DNA from: an uncultured Planctomycetaceae bacterium
GTDB lineage: Bacteria > Planctomycetota > Planctomycetia > Planctomycetales > Planctomycetaceae
Length of the DNA: 64,000 bases
Assembly (NCBI GenBank): GCA_943787265.1
Contig: CALSLT010000004.1
Span: 124,001-188,000, forward strand
Direction of reading: 5' to 3'
Shown one piece after another: positions 18,342-27,432 of this stretch. The notes below the pieces were generated by a model. It ran no database searches, was not told the DNA's origin, and saw only the letters and a list, made by a program, of their open reading frames with translations. A program made the translations under genes and the position numbers. Within the stretch, counting starts at the first letter, position 1. Every line of letters starts with the position of its first letter.

Positions 18342-19267
18342 TACGACAACTCCTTCGCGCCGATCTGCAGAAAGACGTCTTCCAGCGACTCGCGTTTTCT
18401 GGTGAAAGACGAAACTCGGACACCGGCATTGACCACTTCAGTGAGAAGATCGCTGGCTGCACGGTCATCTCCGTCAAACTGAACCGCAAACCGTTGCTTC
18501 GAATCGTCAGACGCTGCGTCAATCCCGTGCCGTGCCAGAACTTTCAACAAAGCATTACTTTCACTGACAAGTTCGATTTCGAGAATCGCCTGGTCCAGCA
18601 CCTTCGCCGCAATTTCGTCGACCTTTCCCGATACCACCATCTGGCCTCGTTCCATGATGCCTATCGACGTGCAGAACTCGTCCATCTCAGAAAGAATGTG
18701 AGACGAAACGAGTACCGTGCCGCCGTCATCCGCAAAGTCTCGAATGACTTGTTTCATCTGAGCACGACCGTGCGGATCCATTCCACTGGCCGGCTCGTCG
18801 AGAAGCAATACCTTGGGCTCGGGCAACAACGTCTTCGCAAGCATTAGTCGTTGGCGCATACCTCGCGACAGGCTGCCGACCAACGAATTCGTTTTCTCAG
18901 AGATACCGACCTGGTCCAGCCGGTGAACGATTTCCGATTTGCGTCTTTGCTTCGGAATGAAATAGCTGGCGGCAAAGAGATCGAGGAATTCCCAGACCAG
19001 AAGGTCTTCGTAGACCGGCGGAAAGTCGGGCATGAACCCAAGTACCTGGCCGACGGCCTGCGGCTCTTCACGGATGTCAAATCCGGCGATATTGATCGCT
19101 CCGTAGGTGGGAGTCAGTAATCCGACGAGGGCTCGCATCGTGCTGGTCTTGCCGGCACCGTTTGGCCCGATCAATCCGAAGACTTCGCCTTCCGCAACTG
19201 AAAACGACAACTCCTCGACGGCGCAGAAGTTGCCATAATCGACTCGCAATTCATCGACGGAAATCAT
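18341..19267 (-). CDS. ABC-2 type exporter, ATPase subunit
   Basis: 308 residues from ATG at 19267, preceded by AGGA; an earlier in-frame ATG at 19291 is less well placed. Walker A is GPNGAGKTS, Q-loop MPDFPPVYEDLL, signature LSRGMRQRL, Walker B KVLLLDEPASGMD and the H-loop VSSHILSE. This is a typical ABC-2 ATPase. It is encoded directly before and overlapping its permease, and the last residues (SFTRKRESLEDVFLQIGAKE) form the C-terminal extension common to this subfamily. Confidence 0.93.
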   Translation of the reverse strand: MISVDELRVDYGNFCAVEELSFSVAEGEVFGLIGPNGAGKTSTMRALVGLLTPTYGAINIAGFDIREEPQAVGQVLGFMPDFPPVYEDLLVWEFLDLFAASYFIPKQRRKSEIVHRLDQVGISEKTNSLVGSLSRGMRQRLMLAKTLLPEPKVLLLDEPASGMDPHGRAQMKQVIRDFADDGGTVLVSSHILSEMDEFCTSIGIMERGQMVVSGKVDEIAAKVLDQAILEIELVSESNALLKVLARHGIDAASDDSKQRFAVQFDGDDRAASDLLTEVVNAGVRVSSFTRKRESLEDVFLQIGAKELS

Positions 19268-19314
19268 CGTTCCTGCTCCGTTAACGGCCAAAAGATGACG
19301 CCTGCCATCTCAAC

Positions 19315-21126
19315 CTAACGGGAACGATCACCGATCTCCACCAGCTCGACAGAACCTTCTCGAACAGCAAAAGCCAGCTCGGTTGAAACCATTAAAGCCA
19401 TCGCTCCGCCACGGTCGTCTTTGCCGAGAATTGCCGTGCGGTCGTAGTACGCTCGCCGGTTTTTCTGTTTGCCGGTTCCCGTGCAGACATCGACAAGGTT
19501 TCCATTTGGACCGATCCGACACTTGATCGATTCCCACGCTCGCTGCACGAATGGTTCAAACGTCTGACGGTCAAGCCTGTTGTTGCGCAGGCCGCGGACG
19601 ATTGCGAAAGTCGTCATGCAGGTACTGGTGAACTCACGATAGCTTTCCGGGCGATCGACGATCTGATGCCACATTCCCATTTCGTCCTGATGATCAATCA
19701 TTGTCAAAAGGTGATCGCGATAAGCAGCAGCCATCGATGGAAGATGTTGGCTATTTGCCGGCATGTCCGAGATTGAAAGTGCCAGACCGAGTGCCGGAAA
19801 TCCGTTTCCTCGCCCCCACGCTGTGTGCTCAGGATCGAGCGGCGAGTGCTGATGCAGACCGTCGTTGCGAACATTCAGATTCAACATGAACTTCAGATGC
19901 CGGTCGGCCATGTCGAAGTATTTCGTGTCACCGATCAAGCGACCGGCCTGAACGAGGATCGGCGTGCCCATAAAAACCGCATCGCTCATCTCATTGTGAA
20001 ACGGCATGGATTCACGAAGGTTGCCATCGGCGTCAAAACCCAGGTCGGCGGCAGTTCGAACAAGTTTGATGAAGCGTTCGTCGTCGGTCGCCTTTGCCAG
20101 TTCTCCAAAGATGAGATGCCCAGACAGCGTGCTGCCGCTGGGGCGTGATCCAAGGCTCGACTTTTCACCGCTTGCATACGGCTCGACGGTTTTCAGGACG
20201 TCCTTCAAATGACTGTCGTCGTTCGTCAGCTCACCAAGCCGAACGCGTCCAACTAAAGCCAGCGCAGGAATGTACGCCACCGATTTGAGATTGTGCCCGT
20301 AGACTTTGGCGAGTTCTGTGGCGACTTCGACAGGAGATCGTTTTCGACGCCGCTGCAATTCCTTGCGAGCCGCAGACCGAACTGAAATGCCAGTCTGAAC
20401 GAAGCCGGGAACTATCGGGATTCGGCCCGACGCCAAAAACCCAACGGCAGGCATGCTGGCGATTCCTGATGGCTTGCCCGTTGTAAGTGCATCGGCAAGC
20501 GAACCGGCCTGAGCGTCTTGAATCGACCAGTTGGCACTGATGCCGAGTTGCTGATTGAACGACTTTGGGATCTCGATCACGTGGCGATCGATTTCTCCAA
20601 CGACGACCACAAGGTCCGGAGCGAGCATCCCAATCCACTGCCAAAGGTAGTGGCGTTCTGAATTCTGTTTGTCGTTATACGCCGAACCTGTTGGTGGAAA
20701 CTCCGAACTCCAATTGGCGCCGACTTTGCCTGAAGCAGCAGTATCTGATGCTGTGCCAAATTGATCGGGATTCGCGAAGGGGACAAGTCCCAGTTCGACT
20801 TTGTTTTTCGTTGAGGCAATCGGGTGGGCTACACAGAAGTCGTGCCAGTCAGAAACCAGACGTTTGCTCACTCTCGAGTCCGGTGCGGAATTCGAGACGA
20901 TCAGAATTCGTGTCCGATCGCTCTGCACGTCGAACATGCCGTTGGTAAGAAACGCGGGGATAGCGACGCCGCGGCGAGTTACACCGATCGACGTGCTGAT
21001 CGGCGAGTACTCAGCCAGTGCTTTCAACGCGTCACGGTATGTTGAGGATTCATCAGCCCGACAGGTGGAGTGACAGGATGCGAAGACAGACAGGCATGTG
21101 AGAAGTGCCGCTACGTGTCGAACCAT
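19315..21126 (-). CDS. Secreted protein with a GH88/GH105-like (alpha/alpha)6-barrel region
   Basis: 603 residues with a signal peptide (about 1-24). The C-terminal half resembles unsaturated glucuronyl/rhamnogalacturonyl hydrolases: MDHQDEMGMWHQ-like and MPFHNEMSDAVFMGTP, HTAWGRGNGFPALGL, and REFTSTCMTTFAIVRGLR. The N-terminal 250 residues (DRTRILIVSNSAPDSR, LLAPDLVVVVGEID) are less like known glycosidases and may be a carboxypeptidase/esterase-like domain. A role in degrading uronic-acid sugars outside the cytoplasm is plausible. I could not confirm the catalytic Asp pair, so the enzyme activity is uncertain. It lies about 48 bases upstream, on the same strand, of the ABC-2 ATPase gene. Confidence 0.6.
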   Translation of the reverse strand: MVRHVAALLTCLSVFASCHSTCRADESSTYRDALKALAEYSPISTSIGVTRRGVAIPAFLTNGMFDVQSDRTRILIVSNSAPDSRVSKRLVSDWHDFCVAHPIASTKNKVELGLVPFANPDQFGTASDTAASGKVGANWSSEFPPTGSAYNDKQNSERHYLWQWIGMLAPDLVVVVGEIDRHVIEIPKSFNQQLGISANWSIQDAQAGSLADALTTGKPSGIASMPAVGFLASGRIPIVPGFVQTGISVRSAARKELQRRRKRSPVEVATELAKVYGHNLKSVAYIPALALVGRVRLGELTNDDSHLKDVLKTVEPYASGEKSSLGSRPSGSTLSGHLIFGELAKATDDERFIKLVRTAADLGFDADGNLRESMPFHNEMSDAVFMGTPILVQAGRLIGDTKYFDMADRHLKFMLNLNVRNDGLHQHSPLDPEHTAWGRGNGFPALGLALSISDMPANSQHLPSMAAAYRDHLLTMIDHQDEMGMWHQIVDRPESYREFTSTCMTTFAIVRGLRNNRLDRQTFEPFVQRAWESIKCRIGPNGNLVDVCTGTGKQKNRRAYYDRTAILGKDDRGGAMALMVSTELAFAVREGSVELVEIGDRSR

Positions 21127-21184
21127 CCGTGATCCCTCTTCAACTTATGAATTGTCACTCAGGAGCGGCCATCGGTCCGAGCGC

Positions 21185-21670
21185 TCACTCAACCAGATCT
21201 TTCGGCATCCGAATTGAATCCAGCGACAGGCCTGCTTTAACGAGCGAGTCGTGCAGCGTTGTCCAGGCAGTCAACCTTGCCGAGCCAGTTCGAAGAATTC
21301 GGACTCGAATTCCATCATCGTTGCCGGTCGTCGCTTGTGCGAGTTCGACGGCTTCGTCCAGGTCAACAGTACGAACACCAGTCGCGGTTTCATCATCGGG
21401 AACGATGTAATCGTGGTTGTCGATTCGAATCTCAAGAACAACCGGCGGAGGCGATTTCACGTCGACGACGGCCGGCACTTCTGCAGAGGCAGGCTCTTGC
21501 GGCCGATCATCCGGTGCATTCTGGTTGGCACGAGTTGAGTCGTCACCCGCCCCCTGAGCCCGGATCCCGCTACCCGATCCAAAGCCCGGCAGCAGGCCGC
21601 TCATAAAAGTTCCAAGCACGGCTCCGACAAGCAGAAGCCCACCAGCAATTGTTCGCTTTTTTATTGGCAT
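21185..21670 (-). CDS. Membrane-anchored protein of unknown function
   Basis: 161 residues from ATG at 21670 (MPIKKRTIAGG); upstream in-frame ATGs at 21787 and 21832 would add a segment without typical membrane character. One N-terminal membrane helix (about residues 8-27) is followed by a Gly/Asp/Pro-rich linker (about 30-65) and a soluble domain. The final part (GIRVRILRTGSARLTAWTTL ... LDSIRMPKDLVE) vaguely recalls the periplasmic domain of ExbD/TolR, but the match is weak and no ExbB gene is adjacent. It lies between an FHA gene and the secreted glycosidase-like gene on the same strand. Confidence 0.6.
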   Translation of the reverse strand: MPIKKRTIAGGLLLVGAVLGTFMSGLLPGFGSGSGIRAQGAGDDSTRANQNAPDDRPQEPASAEVPAVVDVKSPPPVVLEIRIDNHDYIVPDDETATGVRTVDLDEAVELAQATTGNDDGIRVRILRTGSARLTAWTTLHDSLVKAGLSLDSIRMPKDLVE

Positions 21671-21874
21671 GGCTTTCCTGCGTATCAGATACTTGGTTTC
21701 GAGCGGCAGACTCAAGGCTAGTGCCTGTCGAACGTCCTGCTCACTCGAATTACATTCTGAACTTCTTGTCGCTCCTGGGTCGGCCATATTGGACGGTGTC
21801 TGCTGAAATTCTCCGGTGCAACGATTTGGCACATCGCTCCGTCATTGAGGCTTCGGCGACATAAACGATTGAAA

Positions 21875-22525
21875 TCAGCGATCTTTCAACTCGAGATGCC
21901 GCCGAATAATGTCCCGAGCCTCCTCGGCCACCGAATCAAATTGTTTCTTCGACGGCGGCGGAACGTCCGATGCATCGGCTGCAGGCGAACTGCTTTCACC
22001 CTCGTTACCACTTTCACCTTCGTCGTCAGTGGCCATTCCCGAGTCAGCGGCGGAGTGTTCTTCGGTCGGTGCCGTCTTGCCAACAACGGTGTCCGTGTCA
22101 GAAGCCGCCGGCTCTTCCTCTGCCAGCCAGTTAACGATGCTGTCTTCCGTACTCTCTTTGACGATGACCTCGTCGGTCTCAGATTCAATTTCTGCTGACG
22201 TGTCTGTGCTACTTGTTGCGGCGGCTTTTACTTTGACCTCGTACTGAAACAGCATTGGGCCAACTCGCAGCACGTCGCCCGGCTTCATTGCAGTCTTTTT
22301 CGCAATGGTAACATCGTTAATCTGAGTTCCGTTGCGACTGCCAAGGTCTTCAACCGTTGCGACTCCTTCACGAACTCGAATCGCGCAGTGACGGCGGCTA
22401 ACTTCCGAAGTCGCCAACCGAACCGCTACGCCTTCGTCGCGACCGACAACCAGCTTGCAGCCTTCAACCAGGGCCATCTTCTTGCCCTGATGTTTTCCGG
22501 TCATGATGATCAGCCTGGACGTCAT
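21875..22525 (-). CDS. FHA-domain protein
   Basis: 216 residues. The N-terminal 110 residues are a forkhead-associated domain: CKLVVGRDE, SRRHCAIRV and VEDLGSRNGTQIND, carrying the conserved Gly-Arg, Ser-x-x-His and Asn-Gly. FHA domains bind phosphothreonine peptides. The C-terminal half is a Glu/Asp/Ser/Ala-rich, probably disordered tail with short conserved DIIRRHLELKDR at the end. The gene lies 71 bases after the receiver-like gene in the same direction, so both may belong to a phosphorylation-signalling locus; that is inference. Confidence 0.9.
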   Translation of the reverse strand: MTSRLIIMTGKHQGKKMALVEGCKLVVGRDEGVAVRLATSEVSRRHCAIRVREGVATVEDLGSRNGTQINDVTIAKKTAMKPGDVLRVGPMLFQYEVKVKAAATSSTDTSAEIESETDEVIVKESTEDSIVNWLAEEEPAASDTDTVVGKTAPTEEHSAADSGMATDDEGESGNEGESSSPAADASDVPPPSKKQFDSVAEEARDIIRRHLELKDR

Positions 22526-22595
22526 CCAGATGCCTCGTTTCGTTCCGGGTAGTTTACTTGCCGTGGTCCGTTTTTTGTTGCCGACTCAGTCAATG

Positions 22596-23153
22596 TCAGT
22601 CGTGGTGAGGGACGACCAATGGTTCGCCGCAATCCGGACAGGTGAGTGTCCGACCGCGATGCTTGGCGCTCATCTTGAAACGTTTTCCGCAGCGACAGTT
22701 GAAACGGACTCTGCCTTCTTCACGATTCTTGCCGAGGTGTGTCCGTTCCCAAACCTGCTGTGCGATCTCGGAAATCTGACTGACCAGCACCGACGCGGTG
22801 AATGGCTTCGTCATGTAGCCGTCAGCACCGACTCGAGTGGCAAGTTTGCGGGAATCTTCCAGTGTGATTTCGGTCAAAACCAGAATCGGAATCTGTGGGT
22901 TTCGCTGCTTGAAGCGTTCGCAGATCTCGTAACCGGTTTCTCCAGGCAGCATCAGTCCTGTAATGACAAAATCCGGCTTGTACATCTGCAGTGCTGAGTG
23001 AGCCTGTCCGCCATCCTTCGCTGTCTGCACCTGGAAACCATGTTCCTGGAGCAGGTTGCGAAGTTCGGCAGCCTGGTCGGCGTCATTCTCGATGACGAGG
23101 ATTCGATGCGCAATCGCACCGGCAGACTCGCCAGCCGCGAAATCGTCGAGCAT
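22596..23153 (-). CDS. Response-regulator-like receiver without phospho-acceptor Asp, plus zinc ribbon
   Basis: 185 residues. Residues 16-135 are a receiver domain: RILVIENDADQ (acidic pocket), PDFVITGLMLPG, ILVLTE and YMTKPFTA (conserved Lys). The phospho-acceptor position is Gly66 instead of Asp (ITGLMLP where ILDLMLP is expected), so classical phosphorylation is not possible. Residues 150-185 form a zinc-ribbon-like module with CRCGKRFK and CPDCGEPLV. Other receiver proteins lacking the Asp act as phosphorylation-independent regulators. It precedes the FHA gene on the same strand. No DNA-binding helix-turn-helix is seen. Confidence 0.88.
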   Translation of the reverse strand: MLDDFAAGESAGAIAHRILVIENDADQAAELRNLLQEHGFQVQTAKDGGQAHSALQMYKPDFVITGLMLPGETGYEICERFKQRNPQIPILVLTEITLEDSRKLATRVGADGYMTKPFTASVLVSQISEIAQQVWERTHLGKNREEGRVRFNCRCGKRFKMSAKHRGRTLTCPDCGEPLVVPHHD

Positions 23154-23360
23154 CAGCAGGTTCCCCTATCGACAGACATTTGATTCACCGTTGCACCAGG
23201 CTTCGAATCCGGCAGCGGACTCTGGATTGTTCCGCCGATCCCAGAGAATTCAGTCGAATCTGACGCCGCATTCATTCACGAAAATTCAGTGAGTTATCGT
23301 ACCGAAATCGTCCCAAACGATGAAGTCCCTGTGCCGCCACCGTGTGTTGCACGCTCGAAA

Positions 23361-23882
23361 TCACCACACGACAAGGCACCCTGACAACGCGTTTTGCACC
23401 TTCACCGTTTCTTGCGCGGAAAGTCCACAGTCCATCAGACTTAACGATTGAAGTCGGGTCAACTGGCAGAGCGACTCAATGGCCGTTTCATCCAGAGAAA
23501 CGCCGTTTAACGACAGAGTCTGCAGGTCTTCCATGCGGGACAGGACACTCAGGCCGGCAGGCGTGACGCGAGTGTAAGAAAGATCCAGACTCCTCAGCGT
23601 ATGCAGAGAAGTCAGTTGAGGAAGGTCGGCATCCGTGACAGGGCTTCCGGTCAGAGCCAGTTGTTCGAGGTGTTCGAACTTGCTGAGTGTCTCCCAGAAT
23701 TGTTCGTCCAGAGCCGCTCCAGCCGTGTCGACCCAGAAGACTTCACCAGCGGAGTTCTGCTTGACGGTGACCCCGACAGCGGCGAGGCCGTCAACATCCT
23801 GATCCACTTCGCCACGACAGCCGGCGATAACGATCAGAAGCAGACAACCAAGCAGAAGCAGACAACCAAGTCGAACAGGCAT
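23361..23882 (-). CDS. Leucine-rich-repeat lipoprotein
   Basis: 173 residues. A signal with LIVIAGC lipobox (Cys at about residue 22) indicates a lipoprotein. The mature part has leucine-rich repeats of the type TSLHTLRSLDLSYTRVTPAGL, spanning about residues 60-160, with LxxLxLxxxxV periodicity. LRR proteins mediate protein-protein contact; no partner is predictable. The N-terminal Leu-rich stretch (LGCLLLLGCLLL) is encoded by an 18-base tandem duplication. It lies 12 bases after pheT on the same strand and may be co-transcribed. Confidence 0.82.
   Translation of the reverse strand: MPVRLGCLLLLGCLLLIVIAGCRGEVDQDVDGLAAVGVTVKQNSAGEVFWVDTAGAALDEQFWETLSKFEHLEQLALTGSPVTDADLPQLTSLHTLRSLDLSYTRVTPAGLSVLSRMEDLQTLSLNGVSLDETAIESLCQLTRLQSLSLMDCGLSAQETVKVQNALSGCLVVW
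23835..23870. repeat. Perfect 18-bp tandem duplication in LRR signal peptide
   Basis: Two adjacent identical copies of CAGAAGCAGACAACCAAG (plus strand), giving the doubled six-residue LGCLLL segment in the signal peptide of the LRR lipoprotein. In frame, so it lengthens the hydrophobic core without breaking the gene. Confidence 0.85.
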
Positions 23883-23894
23883 TGAGTTGAGCCT

Positions 23895-25916
23895 TTAACG
23901 AAGCTGAGCACCCACTGCCGACTCGCACGACTTGATGACTGCCTGCTGAGACTCTTCGACTTCCTCATGAGTCAGCGTTCGCTCTGCGGATCGATAGCTG
24001 ATTGTCAGCAGGTAGGACTTTTTGTCCACAGGAAGCTGCTTCCCTCGAAACTGACCGCTGAAAGAAATCGACTCAAAATTTGGACCGGCCACTGTTGTGA
24101 CAGCTTCTTCTAGCTGACTCCAAGTGACCGACTCGTCGAGTACGAAGTTCAGATCGCGAGTCGACGCAGGGAAACGCGGAAGTTCTTCGAACTCCGGTCG
24201 CAGGTTCGCTGACTGCTCAAGCAATGGCAGATCGATCTCCGCAGCGACACAAGCGTCACGCAGATCAAGCTGGTCGGTCACCGAGCGATCCAGCTCGCCG
24301 AACCAGCCCCACGACTCGCCGTTCAAGAGAATTTCGGCGCCGCGACCTTCGACGAACTGCGGAACGTCGCTCGGCTTGACGCTGATCGTCGATGCTGGAT
24401 TCACTCGTTCGGCGATCGCTTGCAGCAGTCCTTTCATCTCGACCAGCGAGCTTCCGCTGACCATGCCGACGACTTTTGGTTCGGCTGCGGGGTTGCCCGG
24501 ATCAGATTCCAGGAACACAGAAGCAATTTCGAAGAGTTGAGCGTCGAAGCTGCCGTGCCGTTCGTTTTCACGCCGAGCCTGCAACAGACTCGGGATCAAA
24601 CTTTGTCGCAGAACGTTTTCGTGGCGACGTGATGAGTGATTAACACTGAGTGTCGTCTCGGTCTTCCTCGGCGTGAAGAGGCTGTTCAGCTTTTCATCCG
24701 TGAACGTCATCGTGACCGCTTCGTAGAAACCGTTGCCGGTCAACACTTCGCAAACGCGATCGATCACTCGGTCACGCAGCGACTTCTGGCTGACGGTCAA
24801 TGGAACGACGGCGTCTTCCGGAATCTTGTCATAACCGTGGATTCGGGCGACCTCTTCCAACAGATCGGCTTCGCGGCTGATGTCCCGACGTCGCCAGCTC
24901 GGAGCGATGAACGATGCTTCTTCCTCTGAAGCTTCGCCGACAAGTTCCATGCCCAGCGACTCCAGAATCTTCAGCGACTCCTCGCGAGGAACGTCTACAC
25001 CCAGCACTTGCTTTGTTCGTGCAAAACGAAGTGTGACTGGCTCTGGTTTCGCTGGTGGTTGCTCCCCGGCCCAGATCGAACCTTCCAGCAGCTCGCCGCC
25101 TGCCAGTTCCAGAATCAGCTCGCAACAGCGACGGCTCGCCCAGTCGAGTTGCTCGACATCGATCCCTCGTTCAAAGCGGAACGACGAATCACTGTGCAGA
25201 TTCAATTCGCGAGCTGTCCCGCGAATCGACCGCACGGCAAAGTCAGCAACCTCAACGAGCACGTTCTTAGTGCCGTCGCTGATTTCTGTGCCGGCTCCGC
25301 CCATGACGCCGCCAATCGCGACGGGCTTTTCAGCGTCGGCGATCACGCACATGTCGGATGTCAGTTTGTATTCTTTGTGATCGATCGCTTCGATTGTTTC
25401 GCCGTCCTTCGCCCGTCGCACGACGATACGGTTCCCAGCCAGCTTATCGAAATCGAATGCGTGCAGAGGCTGTCCGCATTCCATCAGCACGTAGTTGGTG
25501 ATGTCGACGATGTTGTTGACCGGTGCGATGCCCAATGTTGCCAGACGCTTCTGCATCCAAGCAGGACTCGGACCGACTTTCACGCCTTTGATGACGCGAG
25601 CGACGTACCGAGGGCACACGTCTTCGCATTCGATTTCCACTGAAGTGGCATCTGCAACCGCCCCGCCAGATTCCGCTGGTTGAGCCAGTGGAATGGTCAG
25701 CTCGTCGCCAAAGCAGACACTGATTTCACGGGCGACGCCGATGTGCCCAAGACAGTCCATCCGATTGCTGGTGACTTCGAGATCAATCGCCAGATCGTCG
25801 CCGACCTCTTCGAGCCCTTCCAGATTCAGCCCGGTCATCATGAGCTTATCAGCCACTTCCGCCGCCGAAGCGGTCGGTTTGACATATTCCAGCAGCCAGT
25901 CCCAACTGACGATCAT
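23895..25916 (-). CDS. pheT: Phenylalanyl-tRNA synthetase beta chain (short form)
   Basis: 673 residues, about 120 fewer than most bacterial PheT. Recognised parts are the MIVSWDWLLEYV start, DLEVTSNRMDCLGHIGVAREI (B3/B4), RFARTKQVLGVDVP, SWRRRDISREADLLEEVARIHGYDKIP (B5 and core) and a C-terminal FDX-ACB domain (RFPASTRDLNFVLDESVTW ... RTLTHEEVEES). The N-terminal tRNA-binding (EMAP-II-like) domain is absent: the sequence runs directly from GLNLEGLEEVGDD into B3/B4. Such short forms occur in other lineages. pheS is not in this window. Confidence 0.95.
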   Translation of the reverse strand: MIVSWDWLLEYVKPTASAAEVADKLMMTGLNLEGLEEVGDDLAIDLEVTSNRMDCLGHIGVAREISVCFGDELTIPLAQPAESGGAVADATSVEIECEDVCPRYVARVIKGVKVGPSPAWMQKRLATLGIAPVNNIVDITNYVLMECGQPLHAFDFDKLAGNRIVVRRAKDGETIEAIDHKEYKLTSDMCVIADAEKPVAIGGVMGGAGTEISDGTKNVLVEVADFAVRSIRGTARELNLHSDSSFRFERGIDVEQLDWASRRCCELILELAGGELLEGSIWAGEQPPAKPEPVTLRFARTKQVLGVDVPREESLKILESLGMELVGEASEEEASFIAPSWRRRDISREADLLEEVARIHGYDKIPEDAVVPLTVSQKSLRDRVIDRVCEVLTGNGFYEAVTMTFTDEKLNSLFTPRKTETTLSVNHSSRRHENVLRQSLIPSLLQARRENERHGSFDAQLFEIASVFLESDPGNPAAEPKVVGMVSGSSLVEMKGLLQAIAERVNPASTISVKPSDVPQFVEGRGAEILLNGESWGWFGELDRSVTDQLDLRDACVAAEIDLPLLEQSANLRPEFEELPRFPASTRDLNFVLDESVTWSQLEEAVTTVAGPNFESISFSGQFRGKQLPVDKKSYLLTISYRSAERTLTHEEVEESQQAVIKSCESAVGAQLR

Positions 25917-26109
25917 AGCAGTACTTCCGACGATTCAATTGATGTTTACAGGGAGCAGTTTCGGGCCACCATCGCCAAAATTGGCCGATGCGTCCCTCCA
26001 GTTTGACCGGGAAATCTAACGGTCAGCCAGCGACTTTCACAGTAGACCGAACACTCAGCAACTCTCCCAGTTCCGGTCGGGGCTCGTGTGGCTCCACGTA
26101 ATCCAGGAA

Positions 26110-27240
26110 TCACTTCGCAACGGCATGAAAGAACAGGATGCCTGACTCAACCAGAACGGACTCCGTCGGGGAAGTGGCAGCCTGTTCGGAAACTACACGT
26201 CCGATCGGAATCGGACGGGCTGTACGTTGGGCGACAACCTGCCCCGCAAATCGGCCAAAGTAGCAACACTGTTGAGGCAGGCTCGGCCAGGGTGACTTCC
26301 ATTCTCGGCCAACTAGAATCTCCGAAGAGGCCTCACGAAAACCGTTTTCATTTGAGAAGAGACTGCTCAGGCGTTCGCGAAACAATGAAACCGTGGAGAC
26401 TGAATTTGCTTCCATGGCGAGATTCGGGTAGGCGATCGTGAGGTGGTGAACTTCGATCAACATCTGCATGAATTGCGCTCGATCGCCAGCGTGCGAAACG
26501 ATGTCCATGAACAGCCGAGCGGCGGAACGTGGCGAATCCAGCCAGGCGTTCAACCACTTTCTCATCGGTGCACCGTAGCCGTGCCCAACGCTTTCGAGGT
26601 ACTGCACAACCTGGCTAAACCGATCAACGGAACAGACCGCGAGGTCGTTGAGAATCTCGTCTTCATCCAGAGCTTGCTCGACGGCCGCAGGTTTCATGGC
26701 CGGTTCTGCAAGGTAGTTGGGTACGGGAATCTTCCCGGCTTGGTGTATGTCGAGAAAAATAGTTTCGAGGCAGGCGAGCCCGAGATCGAGAAAATGGATG
26801 ACATGCCCACCGGGCCGCAAACTTCTTCGAAGTTCAGCCACCGCTGCCGGGAGATCCTGCAGCGCATCGAACACGCACAAACCAAGAACTCCATCGATTG
26901 AAGCATCGTCAAACGGGAGATCGTAGACAGAAGCTTCAACAGGTTCCGCTTCGACGTTCTGTCGGCGAAACTGCTGAAGGTATTCTGCTGACGGTTCCGT
27001 GTGGACAACCTGATCACGCATCCATTCGGGTAACCACGTGCGAAGTTTGCCGTCCCCAGCACCGATCTCTATCCAGCGAGCTCCGATGCCCGCTGACTCC
27101 GCCTTCTCTTCCAACGCACTTTTCACAATGCGTCGATTGATCTCGTCGACGGGAGCTCGGATTCTCGAAAGAGTGTCCAGCCAACCGCAGTCCAGCCAAT
27201 CCTGAGATTCCGGAAACTCAACAGGCAACGGGGAATTCAT
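26110..27240 (-). CDS. SAM-dependent methyltransferase
   Basis: 376 residues. Residues 40-175 have the class I fold: IEIGAGDGKLR (motif I), VEASVYDLPFDDASIDGVLG and LRRSLRPGGHVIHFLD (post-motif III). The C-terminal 200 residues have no assignable domain. The substrate is unknown. The gene is located 193 bases upstream of pheT on the same strand, but the intergenic spacing does not support a shared transcript. Confidence 0.85.
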   Translation of the reverse strand: MNSPLPVEFPESQDWLDCGWLDTLSRIRAPVDEINRRIVKSALEEKAESAGIGARWIEIGAGDGKLRTWLPEWMRDQVVHTEPSAEYLQQFRRQNVEAEPVEASVYDLPFDDASIDGVLGLCVFDALQDLPAAVAELRRSLRPGGHVIHFLDLGLACLETIFLDIHQAGKIPVPNYLAEPAMKPAAVEQALDEDEILNDLAVCSVDRFSQVVQYLESVGHGYGAPMRKWLNAWLDSPRSAARLFMDIVSHAGDRAQFMQMLIEVHHLTIAYPNLAMEANSVSTVSLFRERLSSLFSNENGFREASSEILVGREWKSPWPSLPQQCCYFGRFAGQVVAQRTARPIPIGRVVSEQAATSPTESVLVESGILFFHAVAK

Positions 27241-27432
27241 TCTGAGAATCCATTCTTTCCCGGGTTAGTCGCAGTCTCGTTCTAACGAGACCCAGTAAAA
27301 ATGTAGCGGCGCACAGGGCGGCGTCTGACGATTCACCATGATTCCGAAATCGCCCACAACTTGTAGTTCAGTGCTTCAGATGCGGGAAGGCCTGTCGTCA
27401 CTCTCGAATCGTCACACTCGAAAACTTCTGGC

